From: Bacillota bacterium
GTDB lineage: Bacteria > Bacillota > Clostridia > Christensenellales > Aristaeellaceae
Assembly: GCA_023409955.1 (NCBI GenBank)
Contig: JAEYQQ010000053.1
Coordinates: forward strand, 1-41,487
DNA length: 41,487 nt
Reading direction: 5' to 3'
Part shown: positions 24,918-32,649 of the stretch, piece by piece
Position numbering within the stretch: position 1 is the stretch's first letter
Layout: every line of letters begins with the position of its first letter
Made by a program: the position numbers and the translations under genes
The notes under the pieces: generated by a model
Seen by the model: only the letters and a program-made list of their open reading frames with translations
Told to the model about the DNA's origin: nothing
The model's database searches: none

Positions 24918-25523
24918 TTATACTCTAGCACCCCGCCCGTGCAGAAGGGGGGATAAGTGCCTGTACAGAACAAAGGTTACTGCGCTCAATACAACGCCCT
25001 TCAATAAATTAAAAGGTGCTGTTACCCAAAGCAGGATTTCCCATAGGGTATCCAAAGATGGAAAGATTGCAGTTACCATGTTCAGTATGCCCTGTATCGG
25101 CATTTTGAAAGCATCAGCAAAAGCTGGGATTAATACATATGCGTTAAGCACCACGCCGGCTATAACCATGGCTACTGTACCTAGAGCCATGCCTATCAAA
25201 GCGCCTTTGCGGCTCTTGTCACGACGGTATACAAGAACGGCGGGCAGAAGAAGCGCTGCGCCGATGAGAAAATCCGCCAACTCTCCAACACCAGCAGTCA
25301 AAGAGCTTACTAAAGCGCCGATAATGCTCTTGATCCCAAGGATTATCAGGCCTGCCAAGGGTCCCATGGAGAAGCCGCCCAGCAATACCGGAATATTGCT
25401 TAAGTCAAGCTTGTAAAAAGCGACGATCGGTATACCGGGGATAAGAAACAGCATGGTCGATATGGCTGCAAGTAGAGCGATTCTAGTTATCCGGTGGGTG
25501 GTAAAGTAACGTTTGGTCTGCAT
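24918..25523 (-). CDS. ribU: Riboflavin ECF transporter S component RibU
   Basis: Substrate-binding membrane subunit (201 aa, about six helices) of an energy-coupling-factor transporter, taking up riboflavin. The S-component signature FYKLDLSNIPVLLGGFSMGP is present. The ATPase and T subunits are not here, as expected for a shared-module (group II) ECF system. Start ATG after AGGAGG. It is preceded by an FMN riboswitch and a good sigma-A promoter, which independently supports the flavin substrate. Three genes for tRNA and ribosome modification follow directly. Confidence 0.95.
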   Translation of the reverse strand: MQTKRYFTTHRITRIALLAAISTMLFLIPGIPIVAFYKLDLSNIPVLLGGFSMGPLAGLIILGIKSIIGALVSSLTAGVGELADFLIGAALLLPAVLVYRRDKSRKGALIGMALGTVAMVIAGVVLNAYVLIPAFADAFKMPIQGILNMVTAIFPSLDTLWEILLWVTAPFNLLKGVVLSAVTFVLYRHLSPLLHGRGARV

Positions 25524-25547
25524 CGCAATGCCTCCTTAAATATGCAC

Positions 25548-25575
25548 GCCCCTGAAGCGAAAGCTGTTCAGGGGC
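25548..25575 (-). promoter_or_regulatory. Hairpin between the FMN aptamer and ribU (candidate expression platform)
   Basis: Nine-bp perfect stem GCCCCTGAA/TTCAGGGGC. On the minus strand it is followed by GTGCATATTTAAGGAGG rather than a T tract, so it may work by folding near the RBS or as an inefficient terminator. Confidence 0.55.
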
Positions 25576-25594
25576 GAAAACATACTTTTCTACG

Positions 25595-25713
25595 TTCTTC
25601 TATCATCCAGACTTTACTGTCGGCTCTGGAATTTCACCAGATCGGCCAATGACTTTCGCCATTTGGTTCGCGGGCTGTACCGCCGGTAGGGATTTTCACC
25701 CTGCCCCGAAGAA
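25595..25713 (-). promoter_or_regulatory. FMN riboswitch (RFN element)
   Basis: On the minus strand the conserved RFN blocks appear in order: TTCGGGGCAGGGTGAAAATC, CCCTACCGGCGGT, AGCCCGCGA, GGTGAAATTCCAGAGCCGAC and GTCTGGATGATAGAAGAA. The closing P1 stem pairs TTCTTC with GAAGAA. It lies upstream of ribU and should turn expression down when FMN is plentiful. Confidence 0.96.
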
Positions 25714-25749
25714 GCTTCAAGTGCTATGCGATTGTTGGTTTACGCAGGT

Positions 25750-25778
25750 ATCATAGCATGCCGGTTTTTATTTGTCAA
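25750..25778 (-). promoter_or_regulatory. Sigma-A promoter of the riboswitch-ribU unit
   Basis: Minus strand TTGACA, 17 bp, TATGAT, 37 nt ahead of the aptamer. The -35 is perfect. It begins only 24 nt after the galK stop, with no terminator between. Confidence 0.88.
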
Positions 25779-25801
25779 TGTAAACAAGGCATAAAATGCA
25801 C

Positions 25802-27094
25802 TTAGTTTTCCGTTAATCCATCGATTCTTGCTGCACCTTCCGGGCGGATATCCAGCTGATGGCAGCAATGCTGTCCAAAGGCGGATTCCATCAGCTCCGT
25901 AAAGGCGGGCACCTGATCCATGGGAACAAAATTAAGCGTTGTGCCTGCAAAGCCGCCTCCATGCACGCGCCAGGCGCCGTTATCCTTTAAAAAGTCTTCG
26001 GCCAGCGCCAACCCCAAGGAAAGCTCCTGTTCGTTGGGCCGTGCATAAACGTTTTGAAGATACATGAAGCTGGAACGGCCGGACGCAATGACATCTTTAA
26101 AGAATGCCTGCAAATCATCATGATCAAGGGCTGCAACCTGGTTGCTGACACGCTTGTTCTCTTGGAAAAAATGCATAGCCCGAAGCACTGCCCGGTCAGA
26201 TGTTTTTTCTCGTACGGAGGACAGGTCTTGCATCAGCTGCTCGGGCCGTACCTTGCGCAGCACTTCTTCGCCAAAGCAGGCCGCAACCTGTTTCATTTCG
26301 GTGGGGATGGAGGCATAATCCGCCGTCAGGTCATCATGACTTCCGCCGGTATTCACGACCACCACTGCATATCCCTTGGCAGCAAAATCGTAAGAGATGG
26401 GCCTTACATCAGGCTCGTCCTTCTTAAAATCAATGGTCACAAGGCCGCCAACGGAACTGGCCATCTGATCCATCAAGCCGCTGGGCTTGTCAAAGTAATG
26501 GTTTTCGGCATACTGGGCAATTTGGGCTCTGACGATGGGCGATATCTTGAATTCGCCGTACAAGCTGTCGAAGATGGCGCAGATCAGCACCTCAAAGGCG
26601 GCGGAGGAGCTTAAGCCGCTGCCGGATAAAACGTTGGATGTCACTGCTGCATCAAAACCGCCGATAGGATAGCCAAGTTCCTTCATGCGAGAGGCTACGC
26701 CGCGGATCAGGGATGCGGTTTTTCCTACTTCAGATGGGACTGGCTCAAGGTTTTCAAGGGAAATCTCAACAGCTGGATAGCCTTCGCTGCATAGGTTTAC
26801 CTTTAGATCATCCCTTTGGGATACTGCAGCTACGGTATCTAAATTAACTGCGGCAGCCAGCACCTTGCCACGGTTATGGTCAGTATGGTTGCCGGACAGC
26901 TCGGTCCGACCTGGTGCACTGATTAACTGCACCTCACCAGGGACGTTGAACAGTTCTTCATGTTTTTTGAGCAGTCTTGTATATCTGGCGGTCTGTGCTA
27001 CCAGCATACCGTCCCTGCGGCCATATAAGTGAGTCAGTTTGGACATCACCCAAGGCGTCTTTAAAGCGCGGATCATTTTTGCATATTGGTTCAT
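25802..27094 (-). CDS. galK: Galactokinase-like GHMP kinase
   Basis: GHMP-superfamily sugar kinase of 430 aa, longer than the ~390 of E. coli GalK owing to an N-terminal extension of about 40 residues. Motifs: APGRTELSGNHTDHN (the galactokinase signature, residues 60-74), the phosphate-binding VLSGSGLSSSAAFEV, and HGGGFAG near the C-terminus. The sugar-contacting glutamate of the classical GEHTDYN signature is replaced by Asn69, so the sugar could differ from galactose. Start ATG after AAGGAGCGGTT. It lies 35 nt downstream of a solute-binding protein gene on the same strand; no galT, galE or permease is present. Confidence 0.85.
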   Translation of the reverse strand: MNQYAKMIRALKTPWVMSKLTHLYGRRDGMLVAQTARYTRLLKKHEELFNVPGEVQLISAPGRTELSGNHTDHNRGKVLAAAVNLDTVAAVSQRDDLKVNLCSEGYPAVEISLENLEPVPSEVGKTASLIRGVASRMKELGYPIGGFDAAVTSNVLSGSGLSSSAAFEVLICAIFDSLYGEFKISPIVRAQIAQYAENHYFDKPSGLMDQMASSVGGLVTIDFKKDEPDVRPISYDFAAKGYAVVVVNTGGSHDDLTADYASIPTEMKQVAACFGEEVLRKVRPEQLMQDLSSVREKTSDRAVLRAMHFFQENKRVSNQVAALDHDDLQAFFKDVIASGRSSFMYLQNVYARPNEQELSLGLALAEDFLKDNGAWRVHGGGFAGTTLNFVPMDQVPAFTELMESAFGQHCCHQLDIRPEGAARIDGLTEN

Positions 27095-27129
27095 AACATA
27101 ACCGCTCCTTCTACTATTCCATCTGTTGC

Positions 27130-28650
27130 TTACAGAGTTTGTTCAGATAATACCTTCTGCCAGAAGGAAACAAAAGGTGATAATCCCATGCCGTCCAGAT
27201 TGTCTAAATACTCTTGCCATGTTTCATCATTCAAGTCCGTTTCGCCAATCACAAATTTGGCGAGACTTTCATCCACATAACGCCCAATCTCCAGCTGCAT
27301 TGGCGAAATGGTTTCAAGCTGCTCTTTGCTGAGTGTGAACTGAGGGAAGGGGAGCGTTGCCACTTGACCTAACTCGTGCACCGAGCGTATATATTGAACA
27401 ATTTTCTCATCTTCGAATAGCAGTTGAAAATCTACGGGGTTTAGTAATGGGTATGAATTGCTGCTGCGCAATGTGGCGGATTCAATGACGGAGGTCAGTT
27501 CCTCCACAGGTGGAATCCAACGCCATGTTCCGTTCTCGTTATAGGCATACTCGGCATTTTCCTGGCCCAATAGCGCCAGCCGTCCACCCTCTTCCGTGTA
27601 GAGGTAATCTACCCACGAAAGAAGTGTAGCAGGGTCCTTGCATGCACTGGTGATGGCAAATGTGCCACGGAATACTGTGCCCAGCAAATCTCGGTACACC
27701 TTTGATCCTTCGTACTGAAGTGGGGAAAGTATGACATACTCTTGTGCCTGATTTGAGGGAAGAAAGGTTGTAGCTGAAGGCCCGAAAAACATGCCGAAGG
27801 TGACAGCGGCCTTTTCATCAGTCACCTTACGCATTGTATCGGATGTGCTGAAGCCATTTTTGTCCAGCAAGCCAGCGTCATATAATTCCTTGGCCCAGGC
27901 AACAAATTCTTTGTATTGGCTGCTGGCAGGCATGAATTGGGCATTCCCGTCTGAATCTACGAACATATTATAATCATTGGCGGTAAGGCCAAAGGCATGA
28001 GCCAGAAACTTTAAATCCCAAGATCCAATAAAAGTGAAAGGGATTTCATCACTTCGGCCATTGTAATTGGGATCCTGCGTCTTAAATGCTTCAAGCACAG
28101 CTTTTAAGGAAGCGGCATCCGTAGGCATATCAAGTTTCAGCTTGTCCAGCCAAACTTTGTTGATCCACATGGCGTTCTGATCTCTTAGGGTATTGATGGC
28201 GGGAAGCGCAACAATAGCCCCGTCGGGCAGGGTAATTGCTTTTCGCCAATTGGGGTTAGCTTCAAGCAGTGCGTATAAATTTGGCGCGTTTTCTTGAAGC
28301 AAGGGATTTAAATCGATGAGTTTGCCATCTTGATAATAGGAAATGGTTTCCTGGGTGGTGAGCGACGCCCCGAACACGGCATCCGGCAAATCATTTCCTG
28401 CAAAGAGCTTGGCCTTTTCCTCTGTCCAGGCATCAAAATCAGAAAGATTCTTGAAGTCAACCCTGACACCGGTTATCTCCAACATGCGTTGAAAAAAGAG
28501 ATTTGAACTCATATCCTGCTGTGTATCGCTCCCCGCATACCCAGCAACTACAAAGACTTTTTCAGAGGTTACTGATTGTTCGCCGACTGCCGGAATCAGG
28601 GCAGCAGCTAAAACACATACCAGCATAAGGCTTACAAGTGTTTTGCGCAA
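27130..28650 (-). CDS. Extracellular solute-binding protein of an ABC sugar/oligosaccharide transporter (orphan)
   Basis: Protein of 506 aa of the family 1/LplA-like solute-binding type. It begins with a Sec signal peptide (MRKTLVSLMLVCVLAAALIPAVG) but no lipobox cysteine, which is unusual for a Firmicute binding protein. SBP-like text includes LFAGNDLPDAVFG, GKLIDLNPLLQENAPNLYALL and NKVWLDKLKLDMPTDAASL. The start is TTG at 28650, eight bases after AGGAGG; an in-frame ATG at 28692 lies on the -10 box. No permease or ATPase gene is nearby; the downstream gene is the galactokinase. Substrate likely a sugar, by context only. Confidence 0.87.
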   Translation of the reverse strand: MRKTLVSLMLVCVLAAALIPAVGEQSVTSEKVFVVAGYAGSDTQQDMSSNLFFQRMLEITGVRVDFKNLSDFDAWTEEKAKLFAGNDLPDAVFGASLTTQETISYYQDGKLIDLNPLLQENAPNLYALLEANPNWRKAITLPDGAIVALPAINTLRDQNAMWINKVWLDKLKLDMPTDAASLKAVLEAFKTQDPNYNGRSDEIPFTFIGSWDLKFLAHAFGLTANDYNMFVDSDGNAQFMPASSQYKEFVAWAKELYDAGLLDKNGFSTSDTMRKVTDEKAAVTFGMFFGPSATTFLPSNQAQEYVILSPLQYEGSKVYRDLLGTVFRGTFAITSACKDPATLLSWVDYLYTEEGGRLALLGQENAEYAYNENGTWRWIPPVEELTSVIESATLRSSNSYPLLNPVDFQLLFEDEKIVQYIRSVHELGQVATLPFPQFTLSKEQLETISPMQLEIGRYVDESLAKFVIGETDLNDETWQEYLDNLDGMGLSPFVSFWQKVLSEQTL

Positions 28651-28690
28651 CGATAGGTCCTCCTTTGCAACTGTCACTAGACTAATCTTC

Positions 28691-28696
28691 ATTATA
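28691..28696 (-). promoter_or_regulatory. -10 box of the solute-binding protein gene
   Basis: Perfect minus-strand TATAAT, 40 nt upstream of the TTG start. The -35 (TGTTCA at 17 bp) is poor, so an activator may be needed. Confidence 0.5.
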
Positions 28697-28755
28697 CCGT
28701 ATTGGCTATGGTTTGAACAGCCTAAAAGTTAGACGGATGCAAGGGCGGGCCGCAC

Positions 28756-28785
28756 TTGCGTTTGATACTTGCCATGGGGTATAAT
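28756..28785 (+). promoter_or_regulatory. Promoter of the site-2 protease-scpAB operon
   Basis: TTGCGT, 18 bp, TATAAT. A short hairpin GGCGCAAATGCGCC (28795-28808) would lie at the 5' end of the transcript. Confidence 0.7.
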
Positions 28786-28836
28786 GAAATATACGGCGCA
28801 AATGCGCCATTAACTGATGAAATGAGGGCTAGGCCT

Positions 28837-29634
28837 GTGAATATTTTTGGCCGTCTGCAGAGTTGGCTTAGTATGCTTCAAGCGGATCCACTTCAATTTA
28901 TTGTTTACTTACTTTATTTGGTGACATCAGTGTTGATTGCGCTCACATTTCATGAGGTGGCTCATGGGTATGTGGCTTATCGGTGCGGAGATCCTACTGC
29001 GAAAATGCTCGGTAGGCTATCACTCAACCCTTTAAAGCATATGGACCCTGTTGGCACTGCCTGTATGTTCCTATTAGGGTTTGGATGGGCAAAACCCGTT
29101 CCGGTTAACCCCAGGAACTTTAGTGACTTCCGCAGGGATGATTTTCTTGTCTCAATAGCCGGTATCGCTACCAACCTTACGCTGTTTATTGTATCGACTG
29201 CATTAGCGGTGGGAATCAATGGCATTATGTGGAAGCCTGAGGTCATACAGTATTTTGGAGCCAAAGAAATGCTGTCTTCTAATGGGGAGTTCTATTATAT
29301 CCTGATCTCAGGCAATGCTAGTGCGGTATCGGATTTAATGCAAACACCTTGGCTGCATTATGTTCAGCGCTTTTTACTTTTGTTTGCATCTATCAATCTG
29401 GGCCTTGGAGTATTCAACCTCATGCCTTTCCCGCCACTGGATGGCTTTCATATTGTGAATGATGTGCTATTAAAGGGAAGGCTCTATTTAAACCAACAGA
29501 TATATCAGATTGCTCAAATAATACTGCTGTTCATGGCTTTATCAGGTACGCTATCTGGTATCATGTCAGCAATTATGTGGGCTATTGAGAGCGGTGTGCT
29601 GAACATATTCCTTATGCTGACCGGCTCAGTGTGA
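28837..29634 (+). CDS. Site-2 protease family (M50) membrane metalloprotease
   Basis: Intramembrane zinc protease of 265 aa. The zinc site is HEVAHGYVA (HExxH) and the third ligand is in NLMPFPPLDG, both typical of the compact YwhC-like S2P subgroup. About five hydrophobic segments. The start is GTG at 28837, eight bases after GAGGG; an upstream in-frame start at 28756 is in the -35 box. It is the first gene of an operon with scpA and scpB, an arrangement frequent in Clostridia. Natural substrate unknown. Confidence 0.92.
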   Translation: MNIFGRLQSWLSMLQADPLQFIVYLLYLVTSVLIALTFHEVAHGYVAYRCGDPTAKMLGRLSLNPLKHMDPVGTACMFLLGFGWAKPVPVNPRNFSDFRRDDFLVSIAGIATNLTLFIVSTALAVGINGIMWKPEVIQYFGAKEMLSSNGEFYYILISGNASAVSDLMQTPWLHYVQRFLLLFASINLGLGVFNLMPFPPLDGFHIVNDVLLKGRLYLNQQIYQIAQIILLFMALSGTLSGIMSAIMWAIESGVLNIFLMLTGSV

Positions 29635-29643
29635 GGAAATAAC

Positions 29644-30381
29644 ATGCCGCAAGTTATTTACCTGAAGCAGTTTGAAGGGCCATTGGACCTATTGCTCCAC
29701 CTGATCAGCAAAGCCAAGGTGGATATACGGGATATCTTTGTTTCTGAAATCACCGAGCAGTATATTGCCTCTGTCAGCGGCGCGGCGGATATTGATATGG
29801 ATGATGCAAGCGAGTTTCTTGCCTTGGCTGCCACGTTGCTGGAGATCAAAAGCCGGGCCCTTTTGCCCAAGCCTCCCGCTACGGAGGAGGAAGAGGATCC
29901 TGAGCAGGCATTGATCCGGCGACTGGAGGAGTACAAGCTCTTCAAGGAATCTGCGCAGAACCTTCAATCCTTTGAAAAGGCAGCTGCATCCATGTATGAA
30001 AAGCTGCCGGAGGAATATCCACTGCCGCCCCCCTCCTTTGAGCTGACAGGCCTTACCATGGAAGGACTTTTGGAAGCATTGGCAAGGGTGCTTTCTAGGA
30101 AGCCGGAAGAACCGGAGGAAGCCGTTTATATCAACAGGGAGATCAAGCGGGATTCCTTTACCATTGAAGCCTGTATGACTCATATCCTAAAGCGTTTACG
30201 GCGCGGACCCATGCCCTTTGTGGATATGTTCAGTGAAGCGCCTGGCAGGGAAGAAGTGGTTACACTGTTTCTTGCCCTTTTGGAGATATTGCGCTTAAAC
30301 AAGGCGTTTGTGGAGCAAAGCGTAACATTTGGTGACATCACCTTGCATCCGGGGAGGAGAAAGGATCTTGCAGACCAATGA
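29644..30381 (+). CDS. scpA: Segregation and condensation protein A
   Basis: Kleisin (245 aa) that bridges the SMC heads and recruits ScpB in the chromosome-organising complex. Diagnostic opening FEGPLDLLLHLISKAKVDIRDI (shown in parts: FEGPLDLLLHLI, KVDIRDIFVSEI), then ATLLEIKSRALLP and a winged-helix C-terminus (FLALLEILRLNKA). Start ATG after GTGAGGAAATAAC. Overlaps scpB by 14 nt. Confidence 0.97.
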   Translation: MPQVIYLKQFEGPLDLLLHLISKAKVDIRDIFVSEITEQYIASVSGAADIDMDDASEFLALAATLLEIKSRALLPKPPATEEEEDPEQALIRRLEEYKLFKESAQNLQSFEKAAASMYEKLPEEYPLPPPSFELTGLTMEGLLEALARVLSRKPEEPEEAVYINREIKRDSFTIEACMTHILKRLRRGPMPFVDMFSEAPGREEVVTLFLALLEILRLNKAFVEQSVTFGDITLHPGRRKDLADQ

Positions 30382-30907
30382 GTGGATGGCCGTGATTGAG
30401 GCTATTTTGTTTGTCGCCGGAGAGCCGGTGCACCTTGCCGATTTGCAAAAGGCGCTGGAGCTTAGTCCTATTGAACTCAATTCAGCGGTGAATGCGTTGG
30501 AGAGTGACTTTAATTTCAACCGCAGAGGCATTTGCCTTAAACGGTTTGGAGATCATATCCAATTGGCTACAAGGGCGGAGTATGCCCCTTATGTGGAGAA
30601 GCTGCTACAGCCGGTGCAAAAGCAGTCGCTATCTCAGGCTGCCATGGAAACTTTGGCTGTGGTAGCTTATAAGCAACCGGTTACCAAGGCAGAGGTGGAA
30701 GCTATACGCGGCGTCAAATGCGACTATTCCATACAGTCTCTTTCTCACAAAGGCTTAATAGCCGAGATGGGTAGAAAAGAGGCTATTGGAAGGCCGATTT
30801 TATATGGAACAACAGATAAATTCCTTTCGCATTTTGGAATATCAACATTATATGATCTGCCCCAAATTGCTGAGCCCGTGATGCAGGAGGAGCCTTTGGT
30901 ACCCTGA
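30368..30907 (+). CDS. scpB: Segregation and condensation protein B
   Basis: Protein of 179 aa with two winged-helix domains, partner of ScpA in the SMC complex. Typical text: AIEAILFVAGEPV (here VIEAILFVAGEPV), LSQAAMETLAVVAYKQPVT and VEAIRGVKCDYSIQSL, then GRPILYGTTDKFL. The best start is TTG at 30368, eight bases after GGAG inside scpA; an ATG at 30386 has no RBS. A modest terminator follows at 30966-30994. Confidence 0.96.
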   Translation: MQTNEWMAVIEAILFVAGEPVHLADLQKALELSPIELNSAVNALESDFNFNRRGICLKRFGDHIQLATRAEYAPYVEKLLQPVQKQSLSQAAMETLAVVAYKQPVTKAEVEAIRGVKCDYSIQSLSHKGLIAEMGRKEAIGRPILYGTTDKFLSHFGISTLYDLPQIAEPVMQEEPLVP

Positions 30908-30965
30908 TATGCTGAAAATTTATGAATTGTGAGTGAATACTGGTATTTTTATGGATATAGGAAGG

Positions 30966-30994
30966 GATTCCCCAGCATATGGAGAATCTTTTTC
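30966..30994 (+). terminator. Terminator after scpB
   Basis: Imperfect 8-bp stem GATTCCCC/GGAGAATC (one mismatch), loop AGCATAT, then TTTTT. Confidence 0.6.
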
Positions 30995-31019
30995 ATTATG
31001 GTTAATATTTGTATTAACA

Positions 31020-31042
31020 ACATACGATTAATCGGTGTATGT
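31020..31042. promoter_or_regulatory. Palindromic operator candidate upstream of the coiled-coil FMN gene
   Basis: Near-palindrome built on the perfect 10-mer CGATTAATCG (31025-31034), flanked by ACATA and TATGT. It ends three bases before the -35 box, a usual place for a regulator. Confidence 0.45.
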
Positions 31043-31045
31043 GGT

Positions 31046-31075
31046 TTGTAAGCAGGGCGTATGCCTGCATATAAA
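31046..31075 (+). promoter_or_regulatory. Promoter of the coiled-coil FMN protein gene
   Basis: TTGTAA, 18 bp, TATAAA; the expected start of transcription is only about 15 nt before the GTG start codon, so the leader is very short. Confidence 0.5.
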
Positions 31076-31098
31076 AATTGCATAAGGGGTGGTATCTG

Positions 31099-32589
31099 GT
31101 GAAAAAAACCTACATTGCACTATTGGCGGTTGTTTTGGTCCTTGCGATTGTTGTGGGCGTATTAATTGGCGACCGCAGCAAAATACTGCAGGATGAGAAA
31201 GCACTCACAACGCAGGCTAATGACCTTAAGACACAGGTCAATGAATTGAAAGCACAAATTCAGGCCGCGGAAGCTGACAAGACTGCAGCGTTGGCGGGAA
31301 AAACCCAGGCAGAAGCTGATCTGAAAGCTGCAAATGACAGCTTGCAAACCGCCCTTACGGACAAAGCAGCTGCAGATGAAGCTGTCAAGGCCGCGCAGGA
31401 CGCTCTGAAAGTCGCACAGGATGATAAAGCTGCGGCAGATGCTGCTGCGAAGACTGCCGGAGAAGAACTGCAGGCAGCTTTGACGGCAAAAGCAGAAGCA
31501 GAAGAATTAGCGAAATCTGCAGAAGATGCCAGCAAGACTGCCCTTGCCGATAAGCAAACAGCAGAGGATGCTTTAAAGACTGCGCAAGAAGCAGTAAAGA
31601 CCGCTAAGGATGAGAAGGATACTGCAGAGGATTCAGCCAAGAAAGCAGCTGATGATCTTGCTGCTGCCCAGATGGAAGCTCAAACTGCCAAGGATGATCT
31701 GGCAACAGCTCAAGCAGCGCTGCTTGCTGCTCAGACCGAAAAAGAGAAAGCCCTCCAGGAAAAGGATACAGCAGAAGCAGCATTGCTTGCAGCACAACAA
31801 GCATCCGCTGATGCAAAGGAAGCCGCTGTTAAGGCTTCCGCTAAGGCCGAAGAAGATTTGGCTGCGTTGCAAAAGCAGTTGAATGATGTTCAGGAAGAGC
31901 TGAAAAAAGCTCAGGAATCAGCTGTCACAGCATCCGGTGTACAGCAATCAGCATCGGATACTTCTGCATTGGCATTGGAGATTGACAGCCTTAAGACTGA
32001 ACTTCTAAAAGCTAAGGCTGATATCGAAAGCCTGAACACTGCGCTAAGTGATGCCAAGGCAGCTGCGGATAAAGCCGTCAGCGAAAAGGCAGCGGTAGAA
32101 GAAGCAGTAAAGACCGCCACCAAAGAAAAAGTAGATGCACAAGCAAGCGCAAAGGCTGCAGCCCAAGAAAGAGACGAGGCTGTAAAAGCAGCTGCTGAAG
32201 CCAATCAAAAGGCAGCCGATATCCAGAAGGAACTGGATGCTGCATTGGAAAGCAAAACAATTGCGCTGGCTGATGTATTGAACCTTGTAACAGAAGGTGG
32301 GTACAAGATCATCACCGTCATCAAAGAGGGGTTCATCGGGCCTGTTGAAGTTACCGTTGTCCTGGATGCTGATGGTGTCATTCAAGCTATGGGCATAGGT
32401 GGCAAAGATTTTGCTGAAACAGAAGGGATTGGCTCAAAGGTTTTGGAAGAAAGCTTTATCAGCCAGTTTATCGGCAAGTCAGGCACCGTTGCCATAGGCT
32501 CAGGGATTGATGCAATTTCCGGTGCGACTGTAACCTCAACTTCTGTTGTGGATGCAGTAAATGAAGCTCTGGCTCAGTTTCAAAAGTAA
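31099..32589 (+). CDS. Membrane-anchored Ala-rich coiled-coil protein with C-terminal FMN-binding domain
   Basis: Protein of 496 aa. Residues 4-24 form a single hydrophobic anchor after KK, so the rest is outside the cell. Residues ~28-385 are a long, heptad-like stretch rich in Ala, Lys, Glu and Asp (for example AAADEAVKAAQDALKVAQDD-like runs), a coiled-coil stalk. From about 390 comes an FMN-binding domain of the RnfG/NqrC type, ending in the motif SGATVTST (474-481), whose threonine is covalently flavinylated by ApbE in relatives. The start is GTG at 31099 with AAGGGGTGG before it. No Rnf, Nqr or ApbE genes are nearby. Likely extracytoplasmic flavin electron carrier on a stalk; the role is inference. 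Confidence 0.85.
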   Translation: MKKTYIALLAVVLVLAIVVGVLIGDRSKILQDEKALTTQANDLKTQVNELKAQIQAAEADKTAALAGKTQAEADLKAANDSLQTALTDKAAADEAVKAAQDALKVAQDDKAAADAAAKTAGEELQAALTAKAEAEELAKSAEDASKTALADKQTAEDALKTAQEAVKTAKDEKDTAEDSAKKAADDLAAAQMEAQTAKDDLATAQAALLAAQTEKEKALQEKDTAEAALLAAQQASADAKEAAVKASAKAEEDLAALQKQLNDVQEELKKAQESAVTASGVQQSASDTSALALEIDSLKTELLKAKADIESLNTALSDAKAAADKAVSEKAAVEEAVKTATKEKVDAQASAKAAAQERDEAVKAAAEANQKAADIQKELDAALESKTIALADVLNLVTEGGYKIITVIKEGFIGPVEVTVVLDADGVIQAMGIGGKDFAETEGIGSKVLEESFISQFIGKSGTVAIGSGIDAISGATVTSTSVVDAVNEALAQFQK

Positions 32590-32603
32590 AAATTCGTAAT
32601 GAA

Positions 32604-32643
32604 AAACACCCCGGAATGCATGTAAGCACATTCCGGGGTGTTT
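32604..32643. terminator. Strong bidirectional terminator
   Basis: Perfect 15-bp stem AAACACCCCGGAATG/CATTCCGGGGTGTTT with a 10-nt loop between the convergent FMN-protein and pyridoxal kinase genes. Confidence 0.93.
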
Positions 32644-32649
32644 GCATAT

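Noticed and set aside
31260..32204. Minus-strand Ala/Ser-rich open frames
   Set aside because: Mirror image of the low-complexity coiled-coil gene.
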